NCBI RefSeq assembly: GCF_020782245.1
Contig: NZ_JAJGNP010000002.1
Coordinates: forward strand, 1 to 64,000
DNA length: 64,000 nt
DNA from: Sphingobium soli
Lineage (GTDB): Bacteria > Pseudomonadota > Alphaproteobacteria > Sphingomonadales > Sphingomonadaceae
Reading direction: 5' to 3'
Positions 59,414-64,000 of the stretch are shown here, one piece after another (positions within the stretch are counted from its first letter, which is position 1; each line of letters starts with the position of its first letter). The notes beneath the pieces are model-generated. The model was not told where the DNA came from, made no database searches, and saw nothing but the letters and a program-made list of their open reading frames with translations. A program made the position numbers and the translations under genes.

Positions 59414-60804
59414 TCGTAGGCCTCGCGATATTTTTTCACGACCCGCAGGGCCACGATGTTGAGCAGCAAGGTGACAACGAACAGGACAAGTCCAAGAGCA
59501 AAGGCGGCCAGCGTCTTGGCGCTGTCAAATTCCTGGTCGCCGGTCAGCAACTGGACGATCTGCGTGGTCACCGTCGTCACGCTGGCGAAGGGATTGAGCG
59601 TAAGGTTGGCGGCAAGGCCGGCGGCCATGACGACGATCATGGTTTCGCCGATGGCGCGGCTGACGGCCAGCAGCACGCCGCCCACGACGCCGGGCAAGGC
59701 GGCCGGCACGAGGACGCGTTTAATTGTCTCGCTCGTTGTCGCGCCCATCGCCAGGCTGCCGTCGCGCATCGACTGCGGAACGGCGGCGATGCTGTCGTCG
59801 GCCATGGATGACACGAAGGGGATGATCATCACGCCCATGACAAGGCCGGCGGCGAGCGCGCTTTCCGAACTCGCGCCCCGGATGCCGATGGCGACGGCAA
59901 AGTCGCGCAGGGCAGGCGCAACCGTCAGCGCCGCGAAATAGCCATAGACCACCGTCGGAACGCCCGCGAGCACCTCCAGCAGCGGCTTCATCCATTTACG
60001 GACCGCCGGGCTGGCATATTGGGTGAGGTAGACCGCGCTCATCAGCCCCAGCGGGATGGCGACGATCATCGCGATGATGGCGCCGATGAAGATCGTGCCC
60101 CAGAACAGCGGGATCGCGCCGAACGCATCGTCATTGCCATAGCCCATGGCCGCCGATTGCGGCGACCATTTGAAGCCGAACAGGAAGTCGATGGGATTGA
60201 CCATCGAGAAGAAGCGAAAGCTTTCCCACAGCAGCGAAGCGACGATGCCCAGCGTCGTGACGATCGCCAGCAAGGACGCCAGCAGCAGCGCCATCATCAC
60301 CAGCCGCTCGACGCGGGTGCGGGCGCGAAAATCCGGCCGGATACGCGTGAAGGCATAGGCGCCGCCGGCAAAGGCGAGGATCAGCGCGAGGACAGCGCCG
60401 GCAATGCCATATTCGCTGATCGCGGTGCGATAGGGGGCGACCAGCGCTTCGCTCGCAGGATTGAAGGCCCCGGCTTGCAGCCCGCTGGCGATAGCGCGCG
60501 CTTCCCCCAATATCGCGGATCGGGCGAAGCCATCGGCGGGCAGCGCCTGCGCCGCGGGGTCGGCCAGCACGCTCTGCGTGACGAGGCCCGGCGCGACATT
60601 GGCCCAGACGGCCAGGAAGATGGCGGCGGGGATCAGCGTCCATAGCGCCACATACCAGCCATGATAGCCGGGAAGCGAATGAACGGCGTCGCGTCGCCCG
60701 GTCGCGCGCGCGGCGGTTTGCAACCGCACGGCGCGGGCGCGGGCGCTGACCCAGGCGATGGCGCCCAGGCCTGCAAGCAGCAGAATGATGGCAGGTCCGG
60801 TCAT
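59410..60804 (-). CDS. pstC: Phosphate ABC transporter permease PstC
   Basis: 464 aa from ATG 60804 (MTGPAIILLLAGLGAIAW); nine codons upstream in frame lack support. It carries an N-terminal extension of two extra helices and a loop (about 1-150) before the permease core, where SLLWESFRFFSMVNPIDFLFG and SMRDGSLAMGATTSETIKRVLVPAALPGVVGG (in parts, RDGSLAMGATTSETI and VPAALPGVVGGVLLA) are the family blocks. Pairs with PstA. Confidence 0.95.
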   Translation of the reverse strand: MTGPAIILLLAGLGAIAWVSARARAVRLQTAARATGRRDAVHSLPGYHGWYVALWTLIPAAIFLAVWANVAPGLVTQSVLADPAAQALPADGFARSAILGEARAIASGLQAGAFNPASEALVAPYRTAISEYGIAGAVLALILAFAGGAYAFTRIRPDFRARTRVERLVMMALLLASLLAIVTTLGIVASLLWESFRFFSMVNPIDFLFGFKWSPQSAAMGYGNDDAFGAIPLFWGTIFIGAIIAMIVAIPLGLMSAVYLTQYASPAVRKWMKPLLEVLAGVPTVVYGYFAALTVAPALRDFAVAIGIRGASSESALAAGLVMGVMIIPFVSSMADDSIAAVPQSMRDGSLAMGATTSETIKRVLVPAALPGVVGGVLLAVSRAIGETMIVVMAAGLAANLTLNPFASVTTVTTQIVQLLTGDQEFDSAKTLAAFALGLVLFVVTLLLNIVALRVVKKYREAYE

Positions 60805-60814
60805 GGGGGTTCGC

Positions 60815-61867
60815 TTATTTAAGGTCGGCACCGTCGAGCACGGTCAGCGATTTGACCGTCTCTGCATTCGCCTTGCGTACATCATCGGGCGCCGGAACCA
60901 TGCCGCGCCTGGCGAGCACGCCTCCGGGACCCCAGTTTGACGCGAAGATGTTAAGATAGGCCTGGAGGCCGGGCACCGCCTGCATATGCGCCTTCTTCAC
61001 ATAGATGTAGAGCGGGCGCGCGCCGGGATATTGGCCCGTCGATACGGTATCATAGGTCGCCGGGATGCCGTTGATCGGGACATCCTTGAGCGTGTTCTTA
61101 TTCTCTTCCAGGAAGCTGAAGCCGAAGACGCCGACCGCGTTGGGATTGGCGCCCAGCTTTTGCACGATCAGATTGTCGTTTTCGCCCGAATCGACATATT
61201 TGCCGTCTTCCCGGATACGGGTGCAGGTCGCCTTATATTCATCCTCATTCTTTTCCTTGAGCGCCGCCATGGCCGGATCGGTCCGGCAGCCCACTTCGAG
61301 GATCAGTTCAGCCAGCGAATCGCGCGTGCCGCTGGTCGATGGCGGACCAAAGACGGAGATGGGGATGGCGGGCAGGCTGGCGTCGACATCCTTCCATGTC
61401 TGCGCCTTGTTGGCATCCTCGCCATAGGGGTTGGCGGCCAGCGCTTCATAGACGATCTTGGGCGTCAGCGAGAGGCCGGGGCCTTCCTTCGATTCCGCGA
61501 AGGCCAGACCGTCGACGCCGATCTGCACTTCGATGATATCCTTGACCCCATTGGCCTGGCACTGGTCGAATTCGGACTTCTTCATGCGACGCGAGGCGTC
61601 TTCGATATCGGGATGCTGCGCGCCGACGCCGGCGCAGAACAGCTTCATGCCGCCCCCCGTGCCGGTCGATTCGATGATCGGCGATTTCATGCCGGGGTTG
61701 CTCTGGACGAACAATTCGGCGGCTGCGGTGGCGAAGGGGTAGACGGTGGAGGAGCCGACCGCGCGAATCTGGTCGCGGGTGCCGCCGGCGCCGCTCGACT
61801 GGTCTCCGCAGGCGGCGAGGCTGAGGACGCCCGTGGCAGCAGCAGCGAGCAAGGCGAATGTCTTCAC
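60815..61867 (-). CDS. pstS: Phosphate-binding protein PstS (lipoprotein)
   Basis: 350 aa from a GTG at 61867, where GGAG lies upstream (a longer ATG start at 61879 adds MEID and would hide that ribosome site). The lipobox LAAC places the mature protein on the membrane. Phosphate-binding landmarks are RAVGSSTVYPFATAAAE, the STGTGGGMKLFCAGVG loop and FGPPSTSGTRDSLAEL. It lies directly behind the Pho box. Confidence 0.95.
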   Translation of the reverse strand: MKTFALLAAAATGVLSLAACGDQSSGAGGTRDQIRAVGSSTVYPFATAAAELFVQSNPGMKSPIIESTGTGGGMKLFCAGVGAQHPDIEDASRRMKKSEFDQCQANGVKDIIEVQIGVDGLAFAESKEGPGLSLTPKIVYEALAANPYGEDANKAQTWKDVDASLPAIPISVFGPPSTSGTRDSLAELILEVGCRTDPAMAALKEKNEDEYKATCTRIREDGKYVDSGENDNLIVQKLGANPNAVGVFGFSFLEENKNTLKDVPINGIPATYDTVSTGQYPGARPLYIYVKKAHMQAVPGLQAYLNIFASNWGPGGVLARRGMVPAPDDVRKANAETVKSLTVLDGADLK

Positions 61868-61949
61868 GTCTATCTCCATCGTCGAAGCCGCGAATCCCGT
61901 GTCGCCGCCCCCCTTGGAGCCGGCCTTAGTCGCGGACAGTCGCGCCTTT

Positions 61950-61978
61950 GTGACATTGCCATTTCATTTTCATGACAT
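61950..61978 (-). promoter_or_regulatory. Pho box with three 7-bp repeats upstream of pstS
   Basis: On the coding strand of pstS three repeats, ATGTCAT, ATGAAAT and ATGTCAC, are separated by the 4-nt spacers GAAA and GGCA, giving the 11-bp period of PhoB sites (consensus CTGTCAT repeats). The middle repeat is the weakest. The first repeat contains the phoR stop codon. It lies 83 bp before the pstS start and should be bound by PhoB under phosphate starvation. Confidence 0.85.
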
Positions 61979-63262
61979 CGTGCCCGATAGCGCCGATGGG
62001 CGCTTTTTTTCGTCCATCCTGCCTGGCGTCTCATCCGCTGGCGGGGGCAGTAGCACGGTGATGCTGGTGCCTTTGCCCAGCGTGCTGGCAATGTCCAGAC
62101 GCCCCCGATGGCGTTCCACGATATGTTTGACGATGGCCAGGCCCAGGCCCGTGCCGCCCATGGCGCGGCTGCGGCCCGAATCGACGCGGTAGAAGCGTTC
62201 GGTCAGGCGCGGCAGGTGATCGGGGCCTATGCCTTCACCTTCATCCGCGACGCAGAGCCTCGCCATGCCACTGGAGCCTTCGGAAAGAGTCACGCGGATC
62301 GGCGTTCCGGGCCGGCCATATTTGACGGAATTGCCGATCAGATTGTGAATGAGTTGCGACAATTGCGCCCGATCACCCAGCACCGGTGCCAGCGAAGGCG
62401 CGATCTCCATTTCGACGTCGCGGCCACGATCGCCATGGCTCGACCGGAACACGCCGACGACTTCGGCCACCAGTTCGCTCAGATCCACCGCGCTGTCGGG
62501 CGTGCGATATTTCTCGGCCTCGATCCGGGACAGCGAAATCAGGTCGTCGATCAGCCGCTGCATCCGGCGGGCTTCGCCATCCATGATCTTGAGAAAGCGC
62601 TGCCGGGTTTCGACGTCCTTGCCCAGTTCGGGGTCGGCGAGCGTTTCGATAAAGCCCAATATGCCCGCCAGGGGCGTGCGCAGTTCGTGGCTGGCATTGG
62701 CGACGAAATCCACGCGCATCCGTTCGGCGGCATGGGTGCCGCTATGATCGACCAGATGGACCAGCCGCCGCATGGTGGCGACCGCGCCGACGGGCGCGAC
62801 CCGCATCTGCCACCGTTGATCGCGCGTGCCCAGGCCCACCAGTTCGATCATGATCGGTTCAGCCAGTGGGGCCGTGCTCGCCAGCCGTTCGGCTGCGGCG
62901 GGGTGACGGATCGCGATGCGCGCATCCTCGCCTTCGATATGGGCGCCAAGCAGCCGCATGGCAGCGCGGTTCGCGCGGGCGATGCGGCCTTTTTCCACCA
63001 GCATCAGCGGATCGGAAATGCCTTCGAGCAGGCTGGGAAAGTCAGGATGCGCTGTGAAATCAATCTGTTCGGGCGGGGCTGCAAGCGGCGGGTCAGCCGG
63101 TCGCAGGCCAGCATCGCCCGATGTGATGATGAGGACCACGACGCCCGCCAATATCGGCAAGGCGATATGAAGGGGGTGCGCGCCCATCATCAGGGCGCCG
63201 CCCGTGCCCAGCAGCAGCATGGCAAGCGAGGCGGTGATTTGCGAGATACTGAGCCGATTCAT
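61970..63262 (-). CDS. phoR: Phosphate regulon sensor kinase PhoR
   Basis: 430 aa from ATG 63262 (MNRLSISQITASLAML). Two N-terminal membrane helices (about 8-46) have almost no periplasmic loop, as in PhoR. A PAS-like domain (about 70-170) precedes the dimerisation domain with phosphorylated H192 in ASHELRTPLAGI, then the ATPase domain with NLIGNSVKYG, DEGEGIGPDHL and GGTGLGLAIVKHI. It phosphorylates PhoB. Its stop codon lies in the pstS Pho box. Confidence 0.95.
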   Translation of the reverse strand: MNRLSISQITASLAMLLLGTGGALMMGAHPLHIALPILAGVVVLIITSGDAGLRPADPPLAAPPEQIDFTAHPDFPSLLEGISDPLMLVEKGRIARANRAAMRLLGAHIEGEDARIAIRHPAAAERLASTAPLAEPIMIELVGLGTRDQRWQMRVAPVGAVATMRRLVHLVDHSGTHAAERMRVDFVANASHELRTPLAGILGFIETLADPELGKDVETRQRFLKIMDGEARRMQRLIDDLISLSRIEAEKYRTPDSAVDLSELVAEVVGVFRSSHGDRGRDVEMEIAPSLAPVLGDRAQLSQLIHNLIGNSVKYGRPGTPIRVTLSEGSSGMARLCVADEGEGIGPDHLPRLTERFYRVDSGRSRAMGGTGLGLAIVKHIVERHRGRLDIASTLGKGTSITVLLPPPADETPGRMDEKKRPSALSGTMS

Positions 63263-63363
63263 GGTTACCGCACTGGAATTGTCGCGCATTTGCTGCGAAT
63301 GTCTTGTTCCAATAGCGTGCAATCTTTACGCTTTGGCAAGTGCCCGATGCGAAATGGAGCGAT

Positions 63364-63804
63364 ATGACTGATCCCAAGCCCGATCAGGACAGGGATGTCC
63401 AGCATCAGCCCTCCGCGGCCGATGGCCTGGCCGAGGGCGGGGTCGCGTCGCGTCGCCAGTTGCTGATGGGCGGGGCGGTTGCCGCGTCGACGATCGTGTC
63501 CATCCGGCCGGCCCTTGCCAATACCGCGGCGTCGGTCCTCAATTGCACGATCCCCGTGCCCGATCAGGGCCGGGCCGGCAAATATATCGCCCCCAACGGC
63601 CAGGTGGTGCCGCCAGGCACGCCGGGCGCATTTCCCGGCACGGGGCGCAGCTATACCGGCGAGCAGGTGAAGCAGGCGCTGCGCGGCCGGCCGCTGCCGG
63701 GCACCAGTTACGATCAGAACCAGGCCTATCTCAACTATATCCGCCGGCTCCAGTCGGGAACGAGCGGCTTCACCTGTTACGCATCACTACAGATGCCGCG
63801 ATAA
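63364..63804 (+). CDS. Small exported protein with Tat-type signal
   Basis: 146 aa from ATG 63364; a TTG/ATG eight codons earlier is less likely. Residues 36-62 hold a twin-arginine signal, SRRQLLMGGAVAAS, with a cleavage site near ALA. The mature part (about 85 residues) is rich in Pro and Gly, holds two cysteines (LNCTIP and FTCYASL) and the stretch GEQVKQALRGRPLPGTSYDQ. I do not recognise a family. It diverges from phoR, and may form a unit with the partial gene that starts at 63920. Confidence 0.75.
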   Translation: MTDPKPDQDRDVQHQPSAADGLAEGGVASRRQLLMGGAVAASTIVSIRPALANTAASVLNCTIPVPDQGRAGKYIAPNGQVVPPGTPGAFPGTGRSYTGEQVKQALRGRPLPGTSYDQNQAYLNYIRRLQSGTSGFTCYASLQMPR

Positions 63805-63919
63805 GCCGACCCGCCAACGCGATGGAAACGCGGGGCGTGACGGCAACAGGGGAGCCGATACGGAACAGGCGCGTTGATGCCGTCAAGCCAGCAATACTGG
63901 TTCAGGCGGTGGAGACACA

Positions 63920-64000
63920 ATGTTTCATCATGGCGTTCGGTCGCATACCGACCTGTCAGCAGCGATCTATTTATATCGGCCGGGCGACGGCGGGCTGGAT
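63920..64000 (+). CDS. Start of an unidentified gene cut by the window edge
   Basis: An ATG at 63920, six bases after GGAG, opens a frame that stays open to the end of the window (27 codons, starting MFHHGVRSHTDLSAAIYLYR). Too short to name. It follows the Tat-signal gene by 115 bp on the same strand. Confidence 0.5.
   Translation, partial: MFHHGVRSHTDLSAAIYLYRPGDGGLD

Noticed and set aside
58154-60804. Suspected fusions, because PstA and PstC are much longer than in E. coli
   Set aside because: The extra length is in N-terminal helices and a periplasmic loop, with intact permease cores; long forms are normal in this group.

Overview
The window comes from the chromosome of a GC-rich alphaproteobacterium, most likely a sphingomonad (Sphingobium/Sphingomonas/Novosphingobium group). 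The pointers are the pcm-tolC-popZ-valS neighbourhood, an F1 ATP synthase operon without F0 genes and with a very short epsilon subunit, a sphingomonad-style TonB-dependent receptor, and families of palindromic intergenic repeats typical of that group. This taxonomic call is inference from gene content.

Positions 1-5781 are the end of an integrated mobile island. A P4-type integrase (4368-5618) lies next to a tRNA-Cys gene (5782-5855), the classic tRNA-bounded arrangement. Inside it is a recombinase-in-trio (RIT) element: three tyrosine recombinase genes joined by ATGA overlaps. The first recombinase has lost its N-terminal half at a junction that looks like the end of an IS21-type element. 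At its other end the RIT element has cut off the C-terminus of an ArdC-type antirestriction gene. A structured, gene-free 0.5 kb with a nested hairpin and a 2x21 bp tandem repeat separates ardC from the integrase.

Positions 5782-64000 are core chromosome. 6.0-15.9 kb holds pcm, tolC, popZ, an S9 peptidase, an NnrU-like protein, valS and a MATE exporter. 15.9-20.4 kb holds a HerA-like ATPase, an acyltransferase, a luciferase-like oxidoreductase and an orphan Hpt protein. 20.4-25.2 kb is the yfgM-bamB-der-tusA cluster plus panB. 25.2-28.8 kb is a TonB receptor, a YezD-family protein and an alpha/beta hydrolase; the last two share an upstream motif. 28.9-35.9 kb carries a PRC-barrel protein, OsmC, an EamA exporter, a secreted methyltransferase-like protein, an orphan CpaF ATPase, and an uncharacterised pair (GT-C-like membrane protein plus a membrane protein with a possible winged helix). 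36.0-41.2 kb is atpHAGDC, interrupted by an AT-rich 91-aa membrane protein gene and by palindromic repeats. 41.4-49 kb holds a membrane-anchored trypsin-like protease, ada, a peptidase-MA-like TPR protein, DUF1289, priA, DUF2490 and fsa. 49.6-55.9 kb holds an ABM protein, a 30-aa membrane microprotein, a BCCT transporter, tRNA-Arg, a queuosine-precursor transporter, truA, fmt, recR and def. 55.9-63.3 kb is the complete phosphate regulon phoR-pstSCAB-phoU-phoB, with a triple-repeat Pho box lying over the phoR stop codon. The window ends with a Tat-signal protein and the start of an unidentified gene.

Several starts were moved from the longest open frame to an internal ATG/GTG with a ribosome binding site; the reasons are given per entry. 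Family names come from motif recognition by eye; no database search was run.
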